A DNA stretch of 64,000 nucleotides, from contig JACPEP010000037.1 of NCBI GenBank assembly GCA_016183425.1, forward strand, positions 26,596-90,595, written 5' to 3'. The notes beneath the pieces were generated by a model. It ran no database searches and was not told the origin of the DNA. It was given only the letters and a program-made list of their open reading frames with translations. The position numbers and the translations under genes were made by a program. Positions 40,831 to 50,625 of this stretch are shown here, piece by piece. The stretch comes from Chloroflexota bacterium (GTDB lineage Bacteria; Chloroflexota; Dehalococcoidia; JACPEP01). How positions within the stretch are numbered: the stretch's first letter is position 1; the number at the start of each line of letters is the position of its first letter.

Positions 40831-43121
40831 ACCATCCCCAGGCGCGCCCGCCAAGCATAGATGAGAGATCTGGCCAGAAGAACGGCCACCGCCACCCATG
40901 AGAGAAGGGTGGCTATCCAGGCTATCGTCCACCACCGGGGCAAGAAAACGAACCGTACTTGATGACTTCCGGCGGGCAAGGGCACCGCCTTAAAAATATA
41001 ATCGGCGCGTAGCACCGGCACCTCCCGCCCATCCACGTAGCCCCGCCACCCGGGGTAAGCCACCTCGCTCAAAAGAAGGTAGCCGGGGGCCGCCGTCTCC
41101 ACATCTATACTTACCTCGTTCACCGTAGGTCGGGTCAGGGATAGGACGCGCCCTTTGCCCTCTTCTCCCGGGGTGCCGCTAGCGGGCGCTCCCGACTCAA
41201 GGAGCACTACCTGGCGAGGGTCAAAGTTGGGCTCCCGGAGCCGTCGCAAGATGTCCTCCCGGCCCAATACCTCCCCCCGAGGCACCACCATGGCGCGGGG
41301 CAGCGCCCGCTGATTCTCGTAAACGTTGACCTTAGGGGCATCGGTGACCACGGGGGTGAACTTGTTCCAATCTAGGGTGACGTCTTTATGGGCGATGACG
41401 TACCTGGCGTTCAGGAGGTCATAGGCGGGCACGCTGCGGCTGGGGAGGTTCTCCCAATAGGCCTGATAGTCTCGAAGCATCATGGGGTTGAAGATGCCCA
41501 TAACATCATCTAGTTCATGGACAAGGCCACTGTTGGGCTGCCACACATCCCAAACATTGGTCACCGAGTCGACGCGAAAGCCACTCTCTCTCAGAAAGCG
41601 AACCACCTGGGGGTGTTGATAGCCAACAGTTATATCCTCCTGGGTGGGGTTGATGCCCCAGTTGGCAGCGAATAGGTCCAGAACGATCAGCCCCACCCCC
41701 AGGAGGGGGAGGAATCTCGCCCATGAGCGACGAAAACGGTGAGCGAGCAGGAGGAAAAAGCTCACCCCTAGAAAGAGGAGACTGAGATTGAGGCTATTAA
41801 GGGCAGCCATCACCCGCTGCAAGATAACCGCCGCTTTGTCCTGGCTGGTAAGGGCCGCATGATAGAATAAGGGAGCCAAAACCAGCAGGCCACCGCCCAA
41901 AAGCACGGCCACGGCGATCAAAAGTATGCCATGCGGCGGCCGTTCTCGCCACGACACGGGGCGGCCCAGGGTCTGGAGACCCTGGGCCGCCAAAACGGAC
42001 AGGGAAAAGCCAAAGAGCATCAAAAAACGCCCCGGCGCCCTCACCTTGTCAAACCCAGGAACGAAACGATACAGCCATCCGTGAAGCACCGTGCTTTGGC
42101 CCAGAGAAAGAAGGAGAAAGAGAAAGGCCGCCCCCAGAAAGAACCATTTCCATCCCCCCAAACGGCCCCGGCTCACCAGCCCCAGTCCGCCGAGCACCAG
42201 GGTGGACAACCCCACATAGCCGTAGCCCTCCACAAAGTTGCCCTCCAGGCCCCAGAAGCTCAGGGGGTCGCCGCCGAAAAAGTGGGGGACGGCTAGTTGA
42301 ACCAGGCTCCACGGGGAGACCGCATACTCCACTGCCTTGGCGTAGCTTATTTCGGAGCGTAGCGACAGCGTCACCAGCTCCAGAGCAGGGAGCCACAGCA
42401 CCGCCGAGGCCCCCAAAGCAGTTATCCCCGTCACCGGTAAGCTCAAATAAGAGGCGGCCCTTCTCGGCTCGTGAGTAAGCCCCCACACCCAATACAACAA
42501 CAAGAAAAGGGCCAGATAGAGGCTAACCTGGATGTGTCCTGCCAGAATGGAAAGAGCGAAGGCCCCCCCCGCCGCCATGGCCATAAGAACCTCCCCGCCC
42601 ACCAGCGTCCGATGGAAAAAGAGGAGAATGAGGGGAAGCCATACCGCGGCCGCCACCATGTTGCCGTGGCCCAAATGGGCCACCATGAAGCCACTGAAGG
42701 CAAAGACTACCCCACCCCCCAGGGACGCCACCCGATCCAGCCCCAGGCACCTCAGGTAGAGGTAGGTAAAAATGGCCGCCAGAAAATAGTGGATTACCAC
42801 TAGACCCTCCAGGGCAGCATAAGTGAAGGGCCGTACCAGAAGAAAAGCACCCAGGTTCAAAGGATAGAAAACCCCCGATTGCATGTCGGCGGCAAAGGGA
42901 CTACCGCTGTAAAGATAGGGATTCCAGAAGGGGATCACTCCTTGCTGCAGGCTGCGGGCGGCAAAGGTATACACCGGGTAAAGCATGGATACCAGGTCGC
43001 CGCCACCCACGGGAACATAGGTGTTGGGGAGAAAAATGAGCTGCCAGAAAAAGGCCGTCACCAGAACAACGTACGCCAGCACCACAAGGCTGGTCCGGTA
43101 TAGATTGTTCGCCCCTTTCAA
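40827..43121 (-). CDS. YfhO family membrane glycosyltransferase-like protein
   Basis: A 764-residue GT-C-type protein with about 12 N-terminal helices and a soluble C-terminal domain, with VPVGGGDLVSMLYPVYTFA, FWNPYLYSGSPFAADMQSGVFYP and NLGAFLLVRPFT as in YfhO proteins, which add sugars to lipid carriers or teichoic acid. TTG start at 43121, with GAGGGTGA upstream, four bases after the GT4 stop. Exact substrate unknown. Confidence 0.78.
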   Translation of the reverse strand: MKGANNLYRTSLVVLAYVVLVTAFFWQLIFLPNTYVPVGGGDLVSMLYPVYTFAARSLQQGVIPFWNPYLYSGSPFAADMQSGVFYPLNLGAFLLVRPFTYAALEGLVVIHYFLAAIFTYLYLRCLGLDRVASLGGGVVFAFSGFMVAHLGHGNMVAAAVWLPLILLFFHRTLVGGEVLMAMAAGGAFALSILAGHIQVSLYLALFLLLYWVWGLTHEPRRAASYLSLPVTGITALGASAVLWLPALELVTLSLRSEISYAKAVEYAVSPWSLVQLAVPHFFGGDPLSFWGLEGNFVEGYGYVGLSTLVLGGLGLVSRGRLGGWKWFFLGAAFLFLLLSLGQSTVLHGWLYRFVPGFDKVRAPGRFLMLFGFSLSVLAAQGLQTLGRPVSWRERPPHGILLIAVAVLLGGGLLVLAPLFYHAALTSQDKAAVILQRVMAALNSLNLSLLFLGVSFFLLLAHRFRRSWARFLPLLGVGLIVLDLFAANWGINPTQEDITVGYQHPQVVRFLRESGFRVDSVTNVWDVWQPNSGLVHELDDVMGIFNPMMLRDYQAYWENLPSRSVPAYDLLNARYVIAHKDVTLDWNKFTPVVTDAPKVNVYENQRALPRAMVVPRGEVLGREDILRRLREPNFDPRQVVLLESGAPASGTPGEEGKGRVLSLTRPTVNEVSIDVETAAPGYLLLSEVAYPGWRGYVDGREVPVLRADYIFKAVPLPAGSHQVRFVFLPRWWTIAWIATLLSWVAVAVLLARSLIYAWRARLGMV

Positions 43122-43125
43122 TGTA

Positions 43126-44331
43126 TCACCCTCGCTCCAGAACCTTCTCGTAAAGGTGAAGATTCTTCCGGGCGATGTCAGGCCAGGAAAAGGCCTGGGC
43201 CAGAACCCGGGCCCCCCGGCCTAGCCTTTCCCTTAACTCAGGGGAATCCATAGCCAGAGCCATAGACTCAGCCAGGAAATGGGGGGCATCGGGGGGGACC
43301 AGAAGACAGTTCTCGCCATGCACCAGGGGCGGCAAAAGGGATGCCGTTCCCAGGGGATGGTCAGCCCCTAGCGGTCGCGTGGTGACCAGGGGTAGCCCGT
43401 GAACCAGGGCCGACATGAGGCTGCCCCGGCTAAAAGAGGCACCATCTCGAAAGGGCAGTACACAAAGATCGCAGGCGAGAAGATGGGCGGAAACCTCCTG
43501 AGGAGGGGCATAACCCGTCCAGATCAGCCGCAGCCGCAGCCCCAGCCTCTCTACTAACCCCAAAATCTGAGCCTGATACTCCCCATTGGTGGGGTCCGAA
43601 TCCCCCACCCCACCCCCAACCATAGCCAGCTTCAAATTGGGACGAGAAGGTAGCAACTCCGCAAGGGCCAGGAGAAGGGTATCCACTCCTTTGCTATTAT
43701 TGAGAAGCCCGAAATAGCCTACCACCAGGTCAGAAGGGGCGATGCCCCACCGAGCCCGCCATGCCTGCCGCTGGAAGCCCGGAGGCGGGGAGGAAGGTAT
43801 ATTGCTGCCAATGGGGACAAGGCACGCTACCGGACCGCGGGCGACGGTTCCATCCCCACCAAAACCCCAGGCGGTAATAGTTCTCCAGTCCCTATCGTTG
43901 GTCACCACCACCCCGCGGCTCCCCTTGGCCAAAAGACGGATGGCCCAGAGGCGCAGAGGCCCTGCTTTGGGGAAAAGATAGGGCACCCGCAGGTCGTGGA
44001 AGGTGGTCACCGTGGGAATCTGGTGGCGGCGCAACCAGTAGGGAAAAAGGTTCGTGGCAGGGTGCATGGCGTAAGCCGCCGCCTGGTACTGGAGATGAAC
44101 CACGTCCGCCTTCCAATTCTTGGCGACCCCAACCACCTGGCCCCAAGACGGCCACCCCCAGTGGCGCACCACGGGCATCGCCTCGGGAAAGTGACCGCCG
44201 GCGGCCCTGGTGGAGGTTACCACGATGCTTTCCACCCCAAGCTCTTTCAAGGCACGCGTCAGCCACCAGGTATAATCCCCCAGCCCCCCCACCAGGGGAG
44301 GATACTCGCCAGCGATAAAACAGACTCTCAT
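43126..44331 (-). CDS. glycosyltransferase family 4
   Basis: A 401-residue GT-B fold enzyme. The N-terminus MRVCFIAGEYPPLVGGLGDY is the donor-side GT4 opening with the glycine-rich loop; VVGYFGLLNNSKGVDTLLLALAEL is the second Rossmann domain, and GASFSRGSLMSALVHGLPLVTT holds the conserved E/S-x7-E-like region. ATG 44331 overlaps the GT2 gene stop (ATGA). It transfers a sugar from a nucleotide donor to a growing glycan in the cytoplasm. Confidence 0.85.
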   Translation of the reverse strand: MRVCFIAGEYPPLVGGLGDYTWWLTRALKELGVESIVVTSTRAAGGHFPEAMPVVRHWGWPSWGQVVGVAKNWKADVVHLQYQAAAYAMHPATNLFPYWLRRHQIPTVTTFHDLRVPYLFPKAGPLRLWAIRLLAKGSRGVVVTNDRDWRTITAWGFGGDGTVARGPVACLVPIGSNIPSSPPPGFQRQAWRARWGIAPSDLVVGYFGLLNNSKGVDTLLLALAELLPSRPNLKLAMVGGGVGDSDPTNGEYQAQILGLVERLGLRLRLIWTGYAPPQEVSAHLLACDLCVLPFRDGASFSRGSLMSALVHGLPLVTTRPLGADHPLGTASLLPPLVHGENCLLVPPDAPHFLAESMALAMDSPELRERLGRGARVLAQAFSWPDIARKNLHLYEKVLERG

Positions 44332-45260
44332 GCCCTCAACCCAGTGGCCATCACCTGAAACAGTCTCTGGAGGCGCCGCCGCCTCATCTCTGGCTTGTGC
44401 CTTAGCGCCAGCTTGAACCCCTCCTCCCCGATCTGAAAGAGATAAGTAGCCAGAAGGAACCACCGCAGTAAACGGGCCACTAAATCCCCGTGATAGCTTC
44501 TAACAAACTTAATCTTGCTGCTATGAAACCGTATATCGCGGCTGGCCACATCCTGGATGCTGCTCCGTCCATCGTGATGATAGACCTTCGCTTCCGGGAG
44601 ATAGATGATGTGCCACCCTTTGTCTCTCATGCGACAGCACCAGTCCACCTCCTCAAAGTACATGAACATCTCCTCTCTAAGAGGCCCCACCTGAGCCACC
44701 GCCTCACGGCGCACCATAATAGCGGCGCCCACCAGCCAGTCTACCTCCTGAATCACGTTATCCGGCCGATCCAGACAGTAGTAGCGTCTCAGGAGGGGCA
44801 GCCAACCCAGGTAACGCTGTAAAATAGTGCTCTCCACAAATAGGGTAGCCAAAGTGGGGTCGCGGCGGCGGGAGGACTGAATAGAGCCATCGGAGTTGAG
44901 CAACTGGGGACCAAGAACTCCTACGTCGGGGTTCCCATCAAAATAGTCCTCCATGGTTACCAAGGCGTCCGCTACTACCTCCGTATCAGGGTTAAGGAGG
45001 AGCAAGTAGCGACCGGATGCCATGGCTATCCCCTGGTTATTGGCGGCAGCAAAGCCCCGGTTAAGGGTATTGCACACTAACCTTACCCGAGGAAAGGCCC
45101 TGGTCACCAGCTCCGGGGTGCCATCGGTGGAGGCATTGTCCACCACGATGACCTCCATATCCTGGCCTAGCCGCAGCCCATTAGCCCGGCCCAGGGAGAT
45201 CAGGCAGCCACTAAGGTAATCCTTGACGTTCCAGCTAACGATGATAATCGAAAGCTTCAT
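44328..45260 (-). CDS. glycosyltransferase family 2 (rhamnosyltransferase-like)
   Basis: A 310-residue GT-A enzyme opening MKLSIIIVSWNVKDYLSGC, with VVDNASTDGTPE, NRGFAAANNQG, LLLNPDTEV (DxD-type) and the acceptor segment MYFEEVDWCCRMRDKG, typical of rhamnosyl/WbbL-like transferases. First gene of the minus-strand glycan operon; all five genes overlap or nearly so. A -10 box TATAAT is at 45276-45281. Confidence 0.85.
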   Translation of the reverse strand: MKLSIIIVSWNVKDYLSGCLISLGRANGLRLGQDMEVIVVDNASTDGTPELVTRAFPRVRLVCNTLNRGFAAANNQGIAMASGRYLLLLNPDTEVVADALVTMEDYFDGNPDVGVLGPQLLNSDGSIQSSRRRDPTLATLFVESTILQRYLGWLPLLRRYYCLDRPDNVIQEVDWLVGAAIMVRREAVAQVGPLREEMFMYFEEVDWCCRMRDKGWHIIYLPEAKVYHHDGRSSIQDVASRDIRFHSSKIKFVRSYHGDLVARLLRWFLLATYLFQIGEEGFKLALRHKPEMRRRRLQRLFQVMATGLRA

Positions 45261-45299
45261 AATACACCGCTGGTTATTATAGACCCTTTAGGGATAGAG

Positions 45300-45328
45300 T
45301 TGACAATAGGATAGGGGTATGGTATTTA
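45300..45328 (+). promoter_or_regulatory. promoter for the tandem flavoprotein/opp operon
   Basis: TTGACA (45300-45305), 17-bp spacer, TATTTA (45323-45328), divergent from the glycan operon. Confidence 0.55.
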
Positions 45329-45360
45329 AGATATATTGCGTCTGTGTCGTGGAGCTAAGA

Positions 45361-45376
45361 GGGGGCGAAAGCCCCC
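45361..45376 (+). promoter_or_regulatory. 5' leader hairpin with GAAA tetraloop next to a GGGGG ribosome site
   Basis: A GGGGGC/GCCCCC stem capped by GAAA. The ribosome site TTGGGGG (45388-45394) is the same purine run, so the CCCCC arm could pair with it instead, hiding or exposing the start. Confidence 0.45.
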
Positions 45377-45400
45377 GTAGGATCATTTGGGGGTAAAAGT

Positions 45401-46672
45401 ATGGCTCGGGTCGTTGTAATTGGAGGCGGTTTTTCCGGGTGCTCCGCCGCCATCACCGCCGCCAGGACGGGGGCGGAGGTGGTGCTTCTGGAGAAGCTAG
45501 ATACCCTGTCAGGTCTGGGACCCTGGACGGGTCAGCTTATGACCTGGGTAGCCCGACAGGAAACCAAGCTCACCGGAGGTGGAGGCAAAGACATCATCGA
45601 GGCCCTGGAGTCCATCGCTCTGCACCGCAAAACAGAGCTGGGAGTGCCCGGGGGGAACGTCACCTTTGATGTTACCAAGGTAGAAGGGGTCACCAGGGGA
45701 GCGGTGGAGAGGGCAGGAGTCAAAGTCGTCCTGCGCAGCCGGGTGGTGAATGTGCTGAGGGAGAACGACTGTATTAAGGCGGTCGTGTTAGATAATGGCA
45801 CCCTGGTGGAGGGAGACGCCTTCGTCGACGCCACCGGAAATGCCGGCGGGCTGGCGATATGTAAAGAATACGGCCAGGGGTGCGCCCTATGCACTATGAA
45901 ATGCCCCATCTACGGCGACCGCGTCAGCGTGTCCGTTAAGGCCGGCGTGCCCGACATTACCCGACCCAAGGCGCGCTATTTCCCCCACACCCTCATCTTC
46001 ACCGGAAGCCTTTCCGCCGACCTTCGGGAGAAGGTGGAAAAGGCGGAGGGGGGATACTCCTACCACCCCATCCCCACGGACCTTCAGGAACATGACTTCA
46101 GCCAGGAATGGCCCCGCACCGACCACCCTGTGGTAACCAAACTGCGTCAGAAGGCCATCGAGATCGTTCACATCCCCTTCGCCAAGGCCATGATCACCCT
46201 CCCCCTGCGCTTTCTGCGTAGCATCCCCGGCTTCGAGAACGCCTGGCTCCTCAACCCCCTGGCAGCGTTGGCTCAGTGCCTCTCCGTGGGAGCGGTAGCT
46301 CCCCGAGATAACTCCCTCAAAGTGGAGTCCCTGGATAATCTCTTCTGCGCCGGAGAGCGATCCGGCCACGTCTCGGCCATTGTAGAATGTCTCTTCACTG
46401 GAGACCTGGCGGGGCATAATGCCGCCCGCGTCGCCCTGGGTCTGGAGCCCATCGTTATCTCCACCTCGACCATGATCGGCTTCTACATCGCAGAGGTGAA
46501 GGATGGCTATACCTACACCGACTGGCCTAAAGGGATAGAGTTTCACCCTCGGTACGACAAGTACAAGGAGCGGGGATTCCACTCCACCGACCTGGCTCAG
46601 ATACGAAAACGATTGGACGAAGCGGGCATATTGGGAATCTATCAGAATAGTCTGGCTCAGGTTCCCGCTTGA
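45401..46672 (+). CDS. FAD-dependent oxidoreductase (FAD_oxidored-like), tandem copy 1
   Basis: A 423-residue flavoprotein with the FAD fold RVVVIGGGFSGCSAAITAAR and EVVLLEKLDTLSG, then a short middle domain and LFCAGERSGHVSAIVECLFTG near residue 310. Residues 161-168 carry a CALCTMKC motif (CxxCxxxC), also present in the next gene. No signal peptide. The protein is about 40-45 percent similar by eye to copy 2. The Cys motif could bind an iron-sulfur or zinc centre; no CxxC-type partner is adjacent. Probably uses a carboxylate or aromatic substrate imported by the ABC system downstream. Confidence 0.7.
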   Translation: MARVVVIGGGFSGCSAAITAARTGAEVVLLEKLDTLSGLGPWTGQLMTWVARQETKLTGGGGKDIIEALESIALHRKTELGVPGGNVTFDVTKVEGVTRGAVERAGVKVVLRSRVVNVLRENDCIKAVVLDNGTLVEGDAFVDATGNAGGLAICKEYGQGCALCTMKCPIYGDRVSVSVKAGVPDITRPKARYFPHTLIFTGSLSADLREKVEKAEGGYSYHPIPTDLQEHDFSQEWPRTDHPVVTKLRQKAIEIVHIPFAKAMITLPLRFLRSIPGFENAWLLNPLAALAQCLSVGAVAPRDNSLKVESLDNLFCAGERSGHVSAIVECLFTGDLAGHNAARVALGLEPIVISTSTMIGFYIAEVKDGYTYTDWPKGIEFHPRYDKYKERGFHSTDLAQIRKRLDEAGILGIYQNSLAQVPA

Positions 46673-46694
46673 GGCGAGGGTAGAGGAGACGTTT

Positions 46695-47942
46695 GTGAAG
46701 CGCGTGGTGGTCATCGGAGGCGGGATCAGCGGCTGCTCGGCGGCCATCACCGCCGCCAGAGCAGGCGTAGAGGTGGTGCTCCTGGAGCGCATGGACTTCA
46801 TCTCCGGCCTTGCCCCCTGGAGCGGGGAGCTTTTCTCCTCCATCGCCCGTCTGGAGGCCAAACTCCTGGGCGGTGGTGACCTCTTAAGAGTCATGGAATC
46901 CCTCGTCCTTCACCACCAAAAGGAATTCAATATCCCCTATGGCTGCCTTACCTTTGATGTAACCAAAGTGGCTGAGGGTATTCGGCGTCGGGTTCACGAG
47001 GCCGGAGTGCAGGTAGCCCTCAAGAGCCGGGTAGTAGATGTGGAGCGTCGGGGAGACCGTATTCAGACCGTCATCCTGGCCAACGAGCAGCGAATAGAAG
47101 GTGACACCTTCGTGGATGCCACCGGCAACCTGGGTGGGGTAGCGGTGTGCCAGGGGCAGGGCCAGGGCTGCGTGCTGTGCTACTATGGCTGTAACGTCTT
47201 TGGAGACCGAGTCGGCATATCAGAGAAGGCGGGCATACCCGACGTCCTGGACCCGGCGTGGCCGGTCTATTTTCCCGCTACCCTGATAGCTATGCAAAGT
47301 CTCCCTCCCCATCTTAGGCACCGAATAGAGGAAGCGGCCTCGGGCTACTACTACCATCCCCTGCCACCCGATTTCATAGGTCGAGACTTGTCTTCCGTGT
47401 GGCGTCGCCCAGACCGCCCGGTTGCCACGGGAATAACGGAGGATAGCTTTCCCGTTGTGAACGTGGGTCACGCCAAGGTGTACCTAAATCTACCCATGAC
47501 CTGGCTTCGTCTTATCCCCGGCTTCGAGAACACCTGGCTCCTCAATCCGGTATCGGCGGAGGGGCAAGCGGCTTCCCTGGGTGGCACCGCCCCCCACGAC
47601 GCCACCTTGAAAGTGGACGGCCTGGCCAATCTCTTTTGCGCCGGTTTGCGAGCCGGCCGCTATGACGGGGTGACCGAGATGGTCTTTACCGGCGACCTGG
47701 CGGGGCACAATGCGGCCCGCACCGCCTTAGGCATAGAACCCCTCCCGCTACCCCCCTCCACCATGCTGGGCTACTTCATTGCTCGGGTGAACAAAGGCCA
47801 CACCTACGCCCAGCACCCCTTAGATGCCACACCGTCAAGGGAATATCAAGAGGCAGGCCTGACTACCACCAAACCCGAGGAAATAAAAGTGAGACTGGAA
47901 CAGGCCGGTCTCCTGGGTATATATCAAAGAGCACCGTCCTAA
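46695..47942 (+). CDS. FAD-dependent oxidoreductase (FAD_oxidored-like), tandem copy 2
   Basis: A 415-residue paralogue of the preceding protein, 22 bp downstream. FAD fold KRVVVIGGGISGCSAAITAA, strand-2 Glu in VVLLERMDF, the shared CxxCxxxC motif as GCVLCYYGCN, and a close C-terminal match with copy 1 (GHNAARTALGIEPL). GTG start at 46695 with GAGGAGA upstream. The tandem pair suggests a heterodimer or two related substrates. Upstream of an SBP/permease set, implying use of an imported compound. Confidence 0.7.
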   Translation: MKRVVVIGGGISGCSAAITAARAGVEVVLLERMDFISGLAPWSGELFSSIARLEAKLLGGGDLLRVMESLVLHHQKEFNIPYGCLTFDVTKVAEGIRRRVHEAGVQVALKSRVVDVERRGDRIQTVILANEQRIEGDTFVDATGNLGGVAVCQGQGQGCVLCYYGCNVFGDRVGISEKAGIPDVLDPAWPVYFPATLIAMQSLPPHLRHRIEEAASGYYYHPLPPDFIGRDLSSVWRRPDRPVATGITEDSFPVVNVGHAKVYLNLPMTWLRLIPGFENTWLLNPVSAEGQAASLGGTAPHDATLKVDGLANLFCAGLRAGRYDGVTEMVFTGDLAGHNAARTALGIEPLPLPPSTMLGYFIARVNKGHTYAQHPLDATPSREYQEAGLTTTKPEEIKVRLEQAGLLGIYQRAPS

Positions 47943-47975
47943 ACAGGGGAACGACTAAGGAGCACGGAGGTTTCA

Positions 47976-49655
47976 ATGCCCATGAATAAATCGTTATCCA
48001 AAAGCGTTATGGTAGCGGCACTGCTGGCCTTTAGCTTCCTGTTGGCCTGCGCCCCCGGCGCCGCGCCCCAGGCGGCGAAACAGGAGCTCCGCGCCAACCT
48101 TGCCGCCGAGCCCGAAACCATCGATCCCAACAAGGCAGCCTTTAGCACGCAGGTTACCGTGATCAAGCAGGTCTTCCAGGGCCTTCTCAGCTTCAACCAG
48201 GACCTCACCCTCAAAGCAGTGGTGGCCAAAGAAGTCCCCTCTGTAAAGAACAAAGGCATCTCCGAAGACGGCCTCGTCTACACCTTCAAGCTTCGGGACG
48301 ACGTGAAGTGGAGCGACGGCCAGAAGGTTACCGCCAAGGACTTCGAATACAGTATCAAACGCCTTCTAGATCCCGCTCTGGCTGCCCAATACGCCTCCTT
48401 CTACCACGACATCAAGGGCGCCAAGGAATACAATACCGCCCTGGGCACCCCTAAAGAGCCCAAAAAGCCCGACGAGGCCACCTTGAAGAGCCTTCGGGGT
48501 GGGGTGGCGGTCAAGGCCACCGACGACACCACCCTTCAGATAACCCTGGCCCGTCCCCGAAATACCTTCCTTCAGCTCATGGCCCTCTGGGCCACCTACC
48601 CGGTGCGCCAGGACATCGTCGAGAGGTTCGGCGCTAAGTGGACCGAGCCGCCCAACTACATCGGCAACGGCCCCTTCAAGCTTACCGAGTGGGTGCACCA
48701 GGACCACATCACCCTGGAGGCTAACCCCAACTATTGGGGCACCAAGCCCAAGCTCCAAAAGATTGTGCTCAGAATGTTCACCGATCTCAATGCCGAATAT
48801 GCAGCCTATCTCAACAATGAGCTGGACATGACCCGGGTGCCCCCGGGCAACGAAAAGCAGATTATCGCCGACGCCCAGTTCAAAACGCAATTGCTCCGCA
48901 ACAATGAGATGGTTACCCTGGCCTTTCAGTTCAATATCGCCAAACCGCCCTTCGACAACGCTTTAGTACGCCGCGCCATCGCCACGGCCATCGACCGGGA
49001 GACCTTCATTGATAAGGTGCGCAGCGGGGTCGGCAGGGTTGCTTACGCCTGGATCCCCTCGGGCATGCCGGGCCACCAGCCCGACCTAGGGAAACAGTAC
49101 AAATTCGATGTGGCCAAGGCAAAAAAGCTCCTCTCCGACGCCGGCTACCCCGAGGGCAAGGGTTTGCCCCTCACCTCCTTCCAGTACGCTGATACGTCGG
49201 GCAACCGGGTAATCGCCCAGTTCCTCCAGGGTCAGATGAAGGACAACCTGGGCATCACTGTGAACCTGGAGCCCATGGAAACAAAGGCCTTCCAGCAACT
49301 GGTGGGCCAAAAGAAATTCCAGTGGTCCTTCTTCTTCTGGGGTGCTGACTACCCCGACCCCGACAACTGGCTACCGGAGGTCTTCGGAACTGACGGCGGA
49401 AACAACCTTACCCAGTACTCCAACCCTAAACTCGACGACGTACTGAAGAAGGCTGCGGCGGAGCTCGATGAGAAAAAGCGCCTAACCCTGTGGGCTGAAG
49501 CCGAGAAAATAGTCATAGATGACAGCCCCGTCGTCCCGGTCGCCTATCGGGAACGCTTTTTTCTGATCAAGCCCACCGTCAAGGGCCTTAAGACAACGAG
49601 CATGGATGCCACGTTACCCGGTGATTGGTTCTACGCCGAGGTCAGCAGGGGGTAG
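47976..49655 (+). CDS. peptide-type ABC transporter substrate-binding lipoprotein, second system
   Basis: A 559-residue SBP_bac_5 family protein. Lipobox FLLACAP (Cys25), hydrophobic signal, then EPETIDPNKAAFS, DLTLKAVVAKEVP and FKLRDDVKWSDGQKVTAKDF as in OppA-like proteins. ATG 47976 has GGAGG seven bases upstream. Followed by two permeases but no ATPase. Confidence 0.88.
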   Translation: MPMNKSLSKSVMVAALLAFSFLLACAPGAAPQAAKQELRANLAAEPETIDPNKAAFSTQVTVIKQVFQGLLSFNQDLTLKAVVAKEVPSVKNKGISEDGLVYTFKLRDDVKWSDGQKVTAKDFEYSIKRLLDPALAAQYASFYHDIKGAKEYNTALGTPKEPKKPDEATLKSLRGGVAVKATDDTTLQITLARPRNTFLQLMALWATYPVRQDIVERFGAKWTEPPNYIGNGPFKLTEWVHQDHITLEANPNYWGTKPKLQKIVLRMFTDLNAEYAAYLNNELDMTRVPPGNEKQIIADAQFKTQLLRNNEMVTLAFQFNIAKPPFDNALVRRAIATAIDRETFIDKVRSGVGRVAYAWIPSGMPGHQPDLGKQYKFDVAKAKKLLSDAGYPEGKGLPLTSFQYADTSGNRVIAQFLQGQMKDNLGITVNLEPMETKAFQQLVGQKKFQWSFFFWGADYPDPDNWLPEVFGTDGGNNLTQYSNPKLDDVLKKAAAELDEKKRLTLWAEAEKIVIDDSPVVPVAYRERFFLIKPTVKGLKTTSMDATLPGDWFYAEVSRG

Positions 49656-49695
49656 ACTCGGCACATCATAGCCAACCCTCTCATCGGAGAGCGCC

Positions 49696-50613
49696 TTGTC
49701 GCAATATATACTGCGCCGCCTCCTGTGGCTGATACCAGTGTTGCTTACGCTATCCTTTATTACCTTTGCGCTCATGCATCTGGTGCCCGGAGGCCCTTGG
49801 GACCGGGAAAAACAGCTCCCTCCAGCGGTGGTGGAAAACCTCAACCGCAAGTATGGCCTGGATAGACCCGTCTGGCTCCAGTATCTCAGCTTCGTTGCCA
49901 ATACTCTTCGCGGCGACCTGGGCATCTCTTACGTTCATCAAGATCGTAGCGTGACCGATATCATCCTCAATGCTCTTCCCATAACCGCTACCCTGGGGCT
50001 TCTCGCCCTGATCCTGACGGTAGCCCTGGGGCTTTCCCTGGGCACAGCGGCCGCCTTTCACCAGAACTCGTGGCTGGATTATATCTGCGTCTTCTACGCC
50101 ACCTCTTTCGCCAGCATCCCTGGCTTTGTTCTGGGCATCCTTATGGTCATTATCTTCTCCGTGACGCTGCACCTCCTCCCCACCGGCGGCTGGGGAACTC
50201 CTGAAAAGCTGATCATGCCCGTCATCGCCCTGGCCTCCATTCCCGCCGCCGTACTGGCTCGAGTTACCCGAGCCAGCACCCTGGAGGTATTGCACCAGGA
50301 CTACATCCGCACCGCCCACGCCAAAGGACTCTCCCAGCACATCATCCTCTATCGTCACACCCTGAAGAACGCCCTTATTCCGGTGCTTACCCTTCTCGGC
50401 CCGGAGGTAGCCTACCTGGTGAGCGGCTCCTTCATTATTGAGAACCTCTTTTCCATCCCCGGCATGGGGCGTCTCTTCGTCCAGGGGGTCTTCGCCCGAG
50501 ACTACGGGCTCATCATGGGCACCGTTCTTTTCTACGCCTTTGTCGTGGCCGTGGCCAATCTGGTGATAGACGTCCTCTACGGTGTTGTTGACCCTCGAAT
50601 TCGGTACGATTAG
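49696..50613 (+). CDS. peptide-type ABC transporter permease, OppB/DppB-like, second system
   Basis: A 305-residue permease. Starts MSQYILRRLLWLIPVLLTLS (TTG 49696, GGAG upstream), then the DppB-like RKYGLDRPVWLQYLSF and RGDLGISYVHQDRSV segments; EAA-like DYIRTAHAKGLSQHIILYRH and the final VIDVLYGVVDPRIRYD. Part of the 47.9-51.5 kb set. Confidence 0.88.
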   Translation: MSQYILRRLLWLIPVLLTLSFITFALMHLVPGGPWDREKQLPPAVVENLNRKYGLDRPVWLQYLSFVANTLRGDLGISYVHQDRSVTDIILNALPITATLGLLALILTVALGLSLGTAAAFHQNSWLDYICVFYATSFASIPGFVLGILMVIIFSVTLHLLPTGGWGTPEKLIMPVIALASIPAAVLARVTRASTLEVLHQDYIRTAHAKGLSQHIILYRHTLKNALIPVLTLLGPEVAYLVSGSFIIENLFSIPGMGRLFVQGVFARDYGLIMGTVLFYAFVVAVANLVIDVLYGVVDPRIRYD

Positions 50614-50625
50614 GAGAAAAAGAGG

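Noticed and set aside
45887..46894. Antisense frame of 335 codons opposite the tandem flavoproteins
   Set aside because: Spans the junction of two good genes and has no recognisable protein features.
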